Shown: piece after piece, positions 1-7,801 of the stretch
How positions within the stretch are numbered: the stretch's first letter is position 1
How the letters are laid out: every line of letters starts with the position of its first letter
Assembly: GCF_900631955.1 (NCBI RefSeq)
Contig: NZ_UZWD01000022.1
Span: 62,001 to 126,000 of the forward strand
Reading direction: 5' to 3'
From: Devosia equisanguinis
GTDB lineage: Bacteria; Pseudomonadota; Alphaproteobacteria; Rhizobiales; Devosiaceae
Length of the DNA stretch: 64,000 nucleotides
Translations under genes and position numbers: made by a program
The notes under the pieces: generated by a model
Databases searched by the model: none
What the model was told of the DNA's origin: nothing
Seen by the model: only the letters and a program-made list of their open reading frames with translations

Positions 1-188
1 TTGCTCAAAAGCGCCCGCGCCATGGCATTGGGCCGAAAACCCAGCTCCGCCGCCACTTGGCGAACGCGCTGCCGCGTTTCCTCCGCCATGCGGCCGGTAT
101 CGTTCAATGCCTTCGAAGCGGTCGCAATACTGACCCCTGCGGCCTGCGCCACTTCATAAATCCGCACCCGAGCAGGAGACAAAGCCAC
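1..188 (-). CDS. LacI-family transcriptional regulator, N-terminus only (partial)
   Basis: The reading frame enters from the left edge on the minus strand, so only the first ~62 residues are visible. They form the LacI-type DNA-binding headpiece: IYEVAQAAGVSIATASKALN is the helix-turn-helix, followed by the hinge-side segment ending GFRPNAMARALLS. Such proteins are usually sugar-responsive repressors, but the effector domain lies outside the window and the ligand cannot be guessed. The proposed start is a GTG at 188, because a purine-rich GAGAAAAGG lies about 10 nt upstream and no in-frame ATG exists. A perfect palindrome immediately upstream suggests autoregulation. Confidence 0.85.
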   Translation of the reverse strand, partial: MALSPARVRIYEVAQAAGVSIATASKALNDTGRMAEETRQRVRQVAAELGFRPNAMARALLS

Positions 189-190
189 TT

Positions 191-206
191 GAGAAAACCT
201 TTTCTC
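191..206. promoter_or_regulatory. Palindromic operator candidate for the LacI-type regulator
   Basis: GAGAAAA-CC-TTTTCTC is a perfect 7-bp inverted repeat around a 2-bp centre, lying directly before the regulator start. LacI-family proteins bind palindromes of about this size and often repress themselves. A second TTTTCTC half-site occurs near 220. Assigning this site to this regulator is inference from position. Confidence 0.5.
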
Positions 207-325
207 ATTTTGGGTAAAGCTTTTCTCCACTTCCGTCAATGGTTGGCAGATGTGCCCGATCGAATGGGGCAACAAGCAACCGTGCCAAGACGGCCGACCC
301 GTGACAGCAATGTTCTGGAAAAGAC

Positions 326-402
326 TGGTAGCGGAGGAGGGATTTGAACCCCCGACACACGGATTATGATTCCGCTGCTCTAACCAACTGAGCTACTCCG
401 CC
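326..402 (-). tRNA. tRNA-Met (CAT anticodon)
   Basis: A complete cloverleaf is readable on the minus strand. The acceptor stem GGCGGAG pairs with CTCCGCT (one G-U), the D arm contains AGCTCAGTTGGTTAGAGC, the anticodon loop is ATCATAA with CAT as anticodon, the T arm contains GGTTCAAATCC, and the 3' CCA is encoded. CAT can also mark tRNA-Ile2 (lysidine-modified) or initiator tRNA. The strong G-C-rich anticodon stem and general similarity favour the elongator, but identity elements were not scored. Confidence 0.93.
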
Positions 403-438
403 CCAAGGGCTTGTCGATCTGACGACCGATGCGGGCCT

Positions 439-467
439 TACTAAGTTTATGCGCCTTGCCGTGTCAA
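439..467 (-). promoter_or_regulatory. Promoter of the tRNA-Met gene
   Basis: On the minus strand TTGACA (467-462) and TTAGTA (444-439) are separated by exactly 17 bp. Transcription would start about 30 nt before the tRNA 5' end at 402. The -35 box overlaps the last codons of the upstream UdgX gene. Confidence 0.7.
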
Positions 468-1927
468 GCGCCATGCACGGCGCGAGCCGAATTTTCCAGC
501 GCTTCGATCATCTCGCGCACCACGGCGAGATCGGCTTCGAACTTGGCACGTTCGCGCTGGCGACTTTCCACGTCTGGGATGCGCAGGAGATAGGAAGGGT
601 GATTGGTGATAAAGAGAACGGAGCCATCCGGCAAAGTCATGGGCTGGCCGCGCATCTTGCTGATGGTGACGCTGGCCTTGCCCAGCAGGCTCTGCGCCGC
701 AGTGGCGCCCAATGCCACGATCACCTTGGGCCGCACAAAGTCTCGCTCGAGATTGAGCCAGAATTTGCAGGCCTGCACTTCCCCACCGTCCGGGCGCTGG
801 TGAATGCGCCGCTTGCCGCGCGGCTCGAACTTGAAGTGCTTTACGGCATTGGTGACATAAACCTTGTTGCGATCGATCCCGACTTTTTCGATGACCTCGT
901 CGAGCACCTGACCCGCCGGGCCCACAAACGGCCTGCCCTGCAAATCCTCCTGGTCGCCGGGCTGTTCGCCGACAAACATCACCTCGGCACGCTCCGGACC
1001 TTGGCCGAACACCGCCTGGGTGGCATGTTCATAAAGTGGGCAACGCTTGCATGCCTGGACGGCTGCCCCAGCATCGCCCAGCGAATGCACACTATCCACC
1101 GGCTCGACAGTTTCGAGCTTGCGGCGCAGGTGTCGGGCAGGCGGCTGGGTGGCGGCGCGGGCGATCATCTCCTCCTCCATCGCCTTGGCGTTGCGGACGA
1201 GAGGTTCAATGAGCGCCGCTTCGGGAAGGTTGCGCCAATATTTCACCGGCATTTCGCTCTTCATCATCGCGACCTTGAGCCGGGCCGGGTTGAAAATCGA
1301 GGCATAATAGGTCTTCCAATCCTCTTCGACCGCATCTTCGGCCGGCACGTCAGTCTTCGTGCCACCCGGCCCGAAAGCGAGCCTGTCGGTATCCCACCAG
1401 GCGCTGGCATAGGGTGTGACAATGCCCCAATGCATGCCGGCAAAACGCCGGGCGAAAAATGGTGCGGTTGCCTCCAGCACATAGTGATCGGGCTCGAACC
1501 AGGCGACGAAACGCTCGGCGCCGGCATCGTTGCGCAGTTCGCGGAAGCGCACGAAAGCCTTCATCTTGTGGGCATCGCGACGCACTGCCGACGCCATGCG
1601 GGACAGGGCGCTGATATCCCGATCAGCGGCATCGGCCAGCAATTGCGGTGCTGACTGCAGTCGCCAGAGCAGGCGGTAGAGCAGCGCAAACCGCTCGGGC
1701 TCAGCATGCTGTAACACCGAGGAAGCCAGCTCGATAAAGCCCCGTGGCACCGTCCCCACCGCACCTTCGGCCACCGCCGGCAACGCGTCGTCACCGAACA
1801 GTTCCCCCACCGCGTCGCCCTGTTGCCAGACCACATCTTCCGGCGCGACACCTGCCGCGAGGAGGCGCCGGGCGTGGCTACGCCATTCCCCGAGATCATT
1901 GGGGCGCTCAAGCCGGACGCGATACAT
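464..1927 (-). CDS. DUF4130-UdgX fusion: uracil-DNA glycosylase-like, covalent uracil-binding protein
   Basis: 487 aa. Residues ~1-230 match the DUF4130 region; the C-terminal half is a family-4/UdgX uracil-DNA glycosylase fold. Visible features are an iron-sulfur type CxxC (CKRCPLYEH, ~293), motif A GEQPGDQED, the UdgX-specific loop KRRIHQRP (~371-378) and motif B NHPSYLLR (~440). In mycobacterial UdgX the histidine of this loop attacks the deoxyribose and leaves the protein covalently bound to the abasic site. That His is present here, so the same chemistry is expected. The start at 1927 is chosen because it shares one base with the stop codon of the upstream radical SAM gene, showing translational coupling; a longer frame to 2008 runs into that gene. 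The role of DUF4130 is unknown. Confidence 0.9.
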   Translation of the reverse strand: MYRVRLERPNDLGEWRSHARRLLAAGVAPEDVVWQQGDAVGELFGDDALPAVAEGAVGTVPRGFIELASSVLQHAEPERFALLYRLLWRLQSAPQLLADAADRDISALSRMASAVRRDAHKMKAFVRFRELRNDAGAERFVAWFEPDHYVLEATAPFFARRFAGMHWGIVTPYASAWWDTDRLAFGPGGTKTDVPAEDAVEEDWKTYYASIFNPARLKVAMMKSEMPVKYWRNLPEAALIEPLVRNAKAMEEEMIARAATQPPARHLRRKLETVEPVDSVHSLGDAGAAVQACKRCPLYEHATQAVFGQGPERAEVMFVGEQPGDQEDLQGRPFVGPAGQVLDEVIEKVGIDRNKVYVTNAVKHFKFEPRGKRRIHQRPDGGEVQACKFWLNLERDFVRPKVIVALGATAAQSLLGKASVTISKMRGQPMTLPDGSVLFITNHPSYLLRIPDVESRQRERAKFEADLAVVREMIEALENSARAVHGA

Positions 1928-3165
1928 CAGAACAACACCAATTGCTCGGGCGGCGGCGCCAGTTTCTGGCGCAGCTTGGCGTCGTCGGTGAGCCCGCCGG
2001 GTGACCAATCGGCAGCGGCGATGAAGGGGCGCACCTTTTCGATCGACGCAGTCAGCCGCGCCACATCATCGAGCCGCAGGCGATGGTGGCGGCGAGAAGC
2101 AACGATGCGATTGACCGCATTGATACCAAGGCCGGGTACTCGCAGCAGCAGTTCTCGGTCGGCGCGATTGACGTCCACCGGAAAACTCTGGCGGTGCTTC
2201 AAAGCCCAGGCCAATTTCGGATCGATGACCAGATCGAGATCGCCACCCTCGCCTCCCGCCACGATTTCGGGCACATCGAAACCGTAAAAGCGGATCAACC
2301 AATCGGCCTGATAGAGCCGATGTTCTCGCATCAGTGGCGGCGGCTTCAAGGGCAGACGCGAGGATGCATCGGGAATGGGCGAAAAGGCGGAGTAGTAGAC
2401 GCGCTTGAGCTGATAGCCGGAATAGAGCCCCGCCGCACGTGTCAGGATCGCGGCATCATTGGCGCCATCGGCACCGACGATCATCTGCGTCGATTGCCCC
2501 GCGGGCGCAAATTTCGCCTTCTTGGCCCGTGCCTGTTTCTTCTCGGGCGCCGCCTCGTCGAGCTTGCCACGCAACCGAGCCATGGCGGTGCGGATTTCGG
2601 AAGGGCGCTTTTCCGGCGCAAAGCTCTCCAACGCCGAGTCGGTTGGCAATTCGATATTGGTGGAGAGTCGATCAGCCCATCGCCCGGCCTCGGTCAACAG
2701 CTCCGGCGCGGCATTGGGAATGACCTTGAGGTGGATATAGCCCGCAAACAGATGCGTCTCTCGCAACGTCCGCGCCACGCGGATCATCTCTTCCATCGTA
2801 TGGTCGGGCGATTTGATGATCCCTGAGGACAGGAACAGCCCCTCGATATAATTGCGTCGGTAAAAATCCAGCGTCAGCCGCACCACCTCCTCGACGCTAA
2901 ACCGGGCACGCTGCACATTGGATGAGGAGCGATTGATGCAATAAGCGCAATCATAGATGCAGAAATTGGTCAGCAGCAGCTTGAGCAGGCTGATGCAGCG
3001 CCCATCCGGCGCATAGGAATGACAGATGCCACTACCCTCGGTGGAGCCAATCCCCTTGGTTCCGGCAGAGTTGCGCTTCTCACTGCCAGAGGAGGCACAG
3101 GATGCGTCATATTTGGCAGCATCGGCCAGAATGGCAAGTTTACGGGTAAGCGTCAGGGCAACCAT
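1927..3165 (-). CDS. Putative DNA modification/repair radical SAM protein (UDG-linked)
   Basis: 412 aa. The radical SAM cluster motif is CIYDCAYC (Cys69, 73, 76), preceded by the family-typical start LAILADAAKYDASCASSG. The C-terminus (~350-390) holds a helix-hairpin-helix DNA-binding motif, DVNRADRELLLRVPGLG. This family is known from comparative genomics as the partner of UDG/DUF4130 proteins, and here the downstream UdgX gene overlaps its stop codon. Substrate and reaction are not established; DNA or a protein-DNA adduct is likely given the HhH motif. Start: the ATG at 3165 has AAAGG nine bases upstream, whereas the ATG at 3174 abuts that ribosome-binding site. Confidence 0.88.
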   Translation of the reverse strand: MVALTLTRKLAILADAAKYDASCASSGSEKRNSAGTKGIGSTEGSGICHSYAPDGRCISLLKLLLTNFCIYDCAYCINRSSSNVQRARFSVEEVVRLTLDFYRRNYIEGLFLSSGIIKSPDHTMEEMIRVARTLRETHLFAGYIHLKVIPNAAPELLTEAGRWADRLSTNIELPTDSALESFAPEKRPSEIRTAMARLRGKLDEAAPEKKQARAKKAKFAPAGQSTQMIVGADGANDAAILTRAAGLYSGYQLKRVYYSAFSPIPDASSRLPLKPPPLMREHRLYQADWLIRFYGFDVPEIVAGGEGGDLDLVIDPKLAWALKHRQSFPVDVNRADRELLLRVPGLGINAVNRIVASRRHHRLRLDDVARLTASIEKVRPFIAAADWSPGGLTDDAKLRQKLAPPPEQLVLF

Positions 3166-3282
3166 GGTGTTCATCCTTTGTTCCGGATGAATAGAGGGAA
3201 AACCTTGCCTTGGCATTTCAAAAAGACACGCTGCGCCGATTTGTGATGTCCGATGCCCCTAAGCGTCGAAGCCGCCCATGCT

Positions 3283-3306
3283 TTGCTGGCGAAACTCGGC
3301 CAGCAA
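3283..3306. repeat. Inverted repeat in the gap between the radical SAM gene and asmA
   Basis: TTGCTGGC and GCCAGCAA form a perfect 8-bp stem around an 8-nt loop. No T-run follows on either strand, so it is not a classical terminator. It lies in the ~250-bp region between divergent genes (3166-3417), which otherwise shows no gene. It could be an operator or a messenger hairpin. Confidence 0.3.
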
Positions 3307-3417
3307 AACATGGTTAACGAGTTGGATGCTCAACTGGCCCTAAGCAAAGGCTTGGTCATGATTCGCATGAATGAGTGAGCGGGGCTCGTCCCGCCCGCTC
3401 AACGCCGGAGGCAGAGC

Positions 3418-6400
3418 ATGAGAAAAGCCATTTTGATCGGGGCAATCTGTCTCGCGGCACTGGCAGGCCTGGTGTTTCTGGCGCCCATCGCGGTCAATTC
3501 TGCCGGGCTCAGGACGGCGCTCTCCGATCAGCTGTCCCGGGTTTCCGGCGCCCGTATCGCGCTGAATGGCCCCATCCATTTTTCGATTTTGCCTGATTTC
3601 GGCGTGGTGGTCGAAGATTTCGGCTATTCCAGCGGCGACGGCGCTTTTGAAGTAACGTCCCAACGTTCCGTGGCTTCGGTGGGCCTTTGGGCGCTGTTCA
3701 CCGGCCAGATTCAGATCACGGGCATCGAGCTCAGAAACCCACGCATCCAGATCGCTGAAAGTACGGCCGCCACCGAGGCCAGCCCCGCTACCACCCAATC
3801 GGACGATATATTCCGCCTTGTCGCGGGTTACCTCGAAAATGTCTCTATCGACCACATCACCATCTCCGATGGCGAGGTGACCACCAGCCGCAACGGTGTG
3901 CTGACGCCGATGGCCAGCGACATCGATATGCGCCTTTCCATCCCCGGCATTGCCGCGCCGGCTTCGCTCTCGGTGTCGGCCCTGGTCGGCACCGACCATA
4001 TCGAATTCGGTGCCGAGATCGGCTCGCTGCGTGATCTGCTGTCGCGCCAACCGGCGCACTTCTCTCTCTCCGCCAAGACCGACCATCCGCCGCACCCGGC
4101 GCTGGCCGACATAAGTGCCTCGGGCAGCATCCAATTGGCCGAGGACGGCAGCTATCGCATCGCTGGCGGTGAAATCGCCAGCATCGGGCAGAAAATGCTG
4201 CTCGACGCCAACTATGTGCCGGGAGAGCGACCCTTCGTCGTCGCCCGGATCAAGGCCGGTAGCCTCGCCTATGCCGACTTCGCCCCGCCCCCCGCCGACG
4301 CCGCCGCAATAACCGCCACGGCGCCAGCCGCGCTCGATCTCTCGCCGCTCAAGGCGCTGAATGCCGATATCGAGCTTTATGCCGAAGCGGTCTCGGTGGG
4401 CGACGCCACTGCCCGCGATATCGTTCTGTCCGCCAAGCTGGACGATGGCCGTCTGATCGCAACCGTCGATTCCACCAGCATCGCGGGCGGCAGCCTCGTC
4501 GCCAGCATGGCGCTCGACGCCAACAATATGCCCACCGTTTCCAGCGGCTCGCTCAACCTTACATCCATCGATATCCAGCAACTCCTGGCGCTTGCCGGCC
4601 AGGATGCGCCGCTGACCGGCGCGCTGTCGTCCGAGTTGCAATATGCCTTCAAGGGTATGGACGCCGTCTCCATCCGCAACTCGCTCAATTTGCGCGGCAA
4701 GGCGTCCGTCGCCCAGGGCCGGGTTGCCATCCCCCAGCTTGCAAGCATTGCCGGCCAGAACGCCGGCACCGTCGACGCCCTGGCGGCCAGCATTGCCATT
4801 GAAGACATGTTGAAGCCGATGTCCGTCACCGGCTCGGCAATCTGGAATGGCGAGAAGGTGGATTTTTCCACCGCCTTCACCGCGACTGATGTGCTTTGGG
4901 GCAAAACCGGCATCATCACGCTCGATCTCAAATCCGGGCCGCTCAATGCCGGTTTCTCCGGCACGGTCAGCCCGGCCGGCCAGCTTTCGGGCAAAGCCGA
5001 TATATCCGCTCCGTCGCTGACGCGCGCTCTGGGCTGGGTTGGGCAGTCCATTGCGACACCACTTGGGCGCTTTGCCTTCTCGGGCGGTGTCTCGGTTGAT
5101 GGCAGCCAGTTTGCAGTCGCCAACTCCACCATCCAGCTCGACGACATCGCGGCCAAGGGCTCGCTGTCTCTGGCCATGGCCGGCAAGCCCAGCATAATCG
5201 CCAACCTTTCGGTCGATACGCTGGATTTCGGCGCGTTGCTGGCTGGCGGTGGCAGCGCCCAGGCGGCGGCATCGAGCGGCCCCGCCCCGATCGACCTGAC
5301 CGTATTGCGCCTGTTCAATGCCGACATTTCCCTTGAGGCCAACCAGCTGGGCTATGGCAAGGTCAGGATGGGACCAGCCACTGCCAAACTGAGTGTGGTC
5401 GACGGCGTTGCCAAGCTGAGTGTGCCGCAAGCCGGGTTCTACGAGGGCGTCATCTCCGCCGAGATCACCGCCAATGGTGCCGGCGCAACGCCGGCACTGG
5501 CCGTGGTCGCAGCTATGGACAATGTGCAATCCCTGCCTCTCTTGCGCGACGCCGCAGGCTTCGAACATCTCGAAGGCCGCCTCAGGGCCAGCATGCAAGT
5601 GTCAGGAACCGGAAGCGACAGCCAGGCTTTCGCCAAGTCGCTCAATGGCCCGATGAGCCTTGTCGTGTCCGATGGCGCCATCCGCGGCATCGACGTGGCC
5701 GGGCTCGTGCGCAATGTCCGTTCGCTTATCGGGGTAGGCTATGCGCAGGACGCCAATGCCCGCACGGAATTTTCCGAACTCTCGATCCCGGTCACCATCA
5801 CCAATGGCGTGGCGCGCGCCGAGGATATTCGCGTGCTCGGCCCCTTCATTCGCATGAGCGGGTCGGGAAGTGTCGATCTTGCCGCCCAGACCATCGACAT
5901 GCGGCTCGATCCGCGCGTCGTCGCCTCCCTCGATGGTCAGGGCGGGGATTTCGACGTCTCGGGGCTGGGCATGCCGATCATGATCACGGGCCCGCTATCG
6001 GGGCCGCGCATCTATCCCGACCTCTCCAGCCTGCTCGCCGATCCAAGCCGTGCCCTGCAGGCACTGACCCAATTGGGCGGTGGCGTGGGCGATCTCGCCG
6101 GCAATGCCTCTGGACTGATCGAGGGGCTGGGCACGACGCTCGGCACCGATACCGGTGCCTTGGGCAATACAGTCTTGAACGATGCCATTGGCCAAATGCT
6201 CGGCAATCAGGGACAGTCCACCAATCAAGGCGCTACGCCGGACGGGCAGAATGCGCTCAATTCGGTGATCGGCAATGCGCTCGGCCAGCAATTTCCGGGC
6301 CTTGCACCGCCCACGGCAGCGCCTCAACAGCAGCCGACGACAACGGACGTCAGCGCGCCTGCAGCGGCGACGGCGAATGTCCCCCTGCCCCGCCCCGATC

Positions 6401-6585
6401 CCCGGGGCCCATCACCGTTGCCGTCCTTCCCCAGTCAGCCGCAACCAACGCCCGCCGCCCCGTCGGCAACACCGACGCAGCAGGTTATTGACCTCATCGC
6501 CCCGCAACAGACCCAGCCGCCGGATGGGACTGCGACAACCGGCGATGATCCATTGCAGGGCCTCTTTAACCAGCTCGGTTTCTGA
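3418..6585 (+). CDS. AsmA-family inner-membrane-anchored envelope protein
   Basis: 1055 aa. An N-terminal membrane anchor (residues ~4-24, ILIGAICLAALAGLVFLAPI) is followed by the AsmA N-terminal pattern (ARIALNGPIHFSILPDFGVVVEDF). A long beta-rich region of repeated layers follows, with an AsmA C-terminal domain at ~770-900 (GVARAEDIRVLGPFIRMSGSG). AsmA/TamB-like proteins span the periplasm and are implicated in phospholipid transport and outer-membrane homeostasis. The last ~100 residues are an unusual Pro/Gln/Thr-rich low-complexity tail. CGGAGG six bases before the ATG supports the start. The gene stands alone. The 752-aa open frame on the opposite strand is a shadow. Confidence 0.85.
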   Translation: MRKAILIGAICLAALAGLVFLAPIAVNSAGLRTALSDQLSRVSGARIALNGPIHFSILPDFGVVVEDFGYSSGDGAFEVTSQRSVASVGLWALFTGQIQITGIELRNPRIQIAESTAATEASPATTQSDDIFRLVAGYLENVSIDHITISDGEVTTSRNGVLTPMASDIDMRLSIPGIAAPASLSVSALVGTDHIEFGAEIGSLRDLLSRQPAHFSLSAKTDHPPHPALADISASGSIQLAEDGSYRIAGGEIASIGQKMLLDANYVPGERPFVVARIKAGSLAYADFAPPPADAAAITATAPAALDLSPLKALNADIELYAEAVSVGDATARDIVLSAKLDDGRLIATVDSTSIAGGSLVASMALDANNMPTVSSGSLNLTSIDIQQLLALAGQDAPLTGALSSELQYAFKGMDAVSIRNSLNLRGKASVAQGRVAIPQLASIAGQNAGTVDALAASIAIEDMLKPMSVTGSAIWNGEKVDFSTAFTATDVLWGKTGIITLDLKSGPLNAGFSGTVSPAGQLSGKADISAPSLTRALGWVGQSIATPLGRFAFSGGVSVDGSQFAVANSTIQLDDIAAKGSLSLAMAGKPSIIANLSVDTLDFGALLAGGGSAQAAASSGPAPIDLTVLRLFNADISLEANQLGYGKVRMGPATAKLSVVDGVAKLSVPQAGFYEGVISAEITANGAGATPALAVVAAMDNVQSLPLLRDAAGFEHLEGRLRASMQVSGTGSDSQAFAKSLNGPMSLVVSDGAIRGIDVAGLVRNVRSLIGVGYAQDANARTEFSELSIPVTITNGVARAEDIRVLGPFIRMSGSGSVDLAAQTIDMRLDPRVVASLDGQGGDFDVSGLGMPIMITGPLSGPRIYPDLSSLLADPSRALQALTQLGGGVGDLAGNASGLIEGLGTTLGTDTGALGNTVLNDAIGQMLGNQGQSTNQGATPDGQNALNSVIGNALGQQFPGLAPPTAAPQQQPTTTDVSAPAAATANVPLPRPDPRGPSPLPSFPSQPQPTPAAPSATPTQQVIDLIAPQQTQPPDGTATTGDDPLQGLFNQLGF

Positions 6586-6654
6586 CCCCATACAGCAGTG
6601 AAAGAGTGTCAATCGTTCAATAATCGACACCAATCCGTTGCGATTGGCATTCTT

Positions 6655-6682
6655 TGCAACGCCGCTCGGGGCTCATACATTC
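6655..6682 (+). promoter_or_regulatory. Possible sigma-70 promoter of the VOC dioxygenase gene
   Basis: TTGCAA and TACATT are spaced by 16 bp, about 45 bp before the proposed start codon. Just upstream, CCAATC-CGTTGC-GATTGG (6630-6647) is a perfect 6-bp inverted repeat that could be an operator. Both are read by eye only. Confidence 0.35.
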
Positions 6683-6726
6683 CCTCTCGAACACGGCGCA
6701 TCGGCGCCGCATGAGGAGACATGCAA

Positions 6727-7677
6727 ATGACACTCGAACTTGGCGGCATCCACCACCTGACGGCCGTGACCGCCGACGCGCCTAAGAACCTGCAATTCTA
6801 CACCCAGACCCTGGGTATGCGCCTGATCAAGAAGACCGTGAACCAGGATGACACCTCGGCCTACCACCTCTTCTATGGCGACGGTGTTGCCTCGCCAGGC
6901 GCGGACCTGACCTTTTTTGATTTCAACACCCTGCGCGAGCAGCGCGGCAACCACACCGTGGGCCGCACCGGATTGCGCGTCGACAGCGAAGAGACGCTGA
7001 AATGGTGGAAGGAGCATCTGGAAGCCAACCAGGTCTCGACCTCCGGCATCAAGGAACGGTTTGGCCACACCTCGCTCGACTTCGAGGATTTCGAAGGCCA
7101 GCGCTTCCGGCTGGTGGTCGATGGCAAGAACACGGTGATCCCTTGGGCCAAGTCGCCGGTTCCATCAGACAAGCAGATCATCGGTCTTGGTCCGATCACC
7201 CTCTCGGTGCCCAAGCTCGAACCCACCGATGCCATGCTGACCCGCGTCATGAATATGCGGCAGGTCCGACACTATCCGGCACGCGAGCGCAGCGGCGAAG
7301 TCTTTGTCTATGAAATGGGCCCGGGCGGTCCGACGGCCGAACTGCATGTGTCGGTCGACCCTAGCCTGCCCCGCGCCCGGCCGGGTGCCGGTGGTGTGCA
7401 TCACGTCGCCTTCCGCACCCCGGATCAGGACAGCCTGCGCGAATGGATCGAGCGCGTGAACAGTTTTGGCATTCGTTCCTCGGGCGAAGTGGAACGCTTC
7501 TATTTCACCTCGCTCTATTTCCGCGAGCCGAACGGCATCCTGTTCGAAATCGCCACCGACGTTCCCGGCTTTGCGGCGGACGAACCGATGGAAAGCCTGG
7601 GCGAAACGCTGAGCCTGCCGCCCTTTCTCGAAGGTCAGCGCGCCCAGATCGAAGCGGGGTTGAAGCCACTGGTGTAA
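6727..7677 (+). CDS. VOC-family ring-cleaving dioxygenase (MhqO-like)
   Basis: 316 aa, two tandem glyoxalase/VOC modules. The first begins GGIHHLTAVTADAPKNLQFYTQTLGM, the second is at ~140-290 and contains GGVHHVAFRTPD and the C-terminal ligand region NGILFEIATD. Conserved His (HH near the N-terminus, VHHVAF) and Glu (FEIATD) are consistent with the Fe(II)-binding triad of extradiol-type enzymes. MhqO relatives are linked to hydroquinone or catechol detoxification; the real substrate here is unknown. AGGAG at 6714-6718 is only 2 nt from the ATG at 6721 but 8 nt from the ATG at 6727, so 6727 is preferred. Confidence 0.82.
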   Translation: MTLELGGIHHLTAVTADAPKNLQFYTQTLGMRLIKKTVNQDDTSAYHLFYGDGVASPGADLTFFDFNTLREQRGNHTVGRTGLRVDSEETLKWWKEHLEANQVSTSGIKERFGHTSLDFEDFEGQRFRLVVDGKNTVIPWAKSPVPSDKQIIGLGPITLSVPKLEPTDAMLTRVMNMRQVRHYPARERSGEVFVYEMGPGGPTAELHVSVDPSLPRARPGAGGVHHVAFRTPDQDSLREWIERVNSFGIRSSGEVERFYFTSLYFREPNGILFEIATDVPGFAADEPMESLGETLSLPPFLEGQRAQIEAGLKPLV

Positions 7678-7682
7678 CACTG

Positions 7683-7712
7683 GCGCCGGATGGGGCACCC
7701 CCCATCCGGCGC
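7683..7712 (+). terminator. Hairpin terminator after the VOC dioxygenase
   Basis: GCGCCGGATGGGG pairs perfectly over 13 bp with CCCCATCCGGCGC around a 4-nt loop. It starts 6 nt after the stop codon. The T-tract is weak (ATTTCTC), so termination may be partial. Confidence 0.65.
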
Positions 7713-7730
7713 ATTTCTCACGCTCGGCCC

Positions 7731-7790
7731 CCATTCCTCTCCACCTCGGGGAGAGGTAGCTCGGCAAAGCCGAGTCGGTGACGGGGATGC
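7731..7790. repeat. REP-like palindromic element
   Basis: Two adjacent hairpins, CCTCTCC..GGAGAGG (7736-7756) and CTCGGC-AAA-GCCGAG (7760-7774), resemble the short extragenic palindromes frequent in Rhizobiales. It lies between convergent genes. A related hairpin occurs at 10706-10727. Confidence 0.5.
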
Positions 7791-7801
7791 TTCAAACTCG
7801 C

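Noticed and set aside
3340..5598. 752-aa open frame opposite the AsmA gene
   Set aside because: Gly/Asp/Arg-rich translation without motifs; it is the complement of a GC-rich coding frame that has clear AsmA homology.
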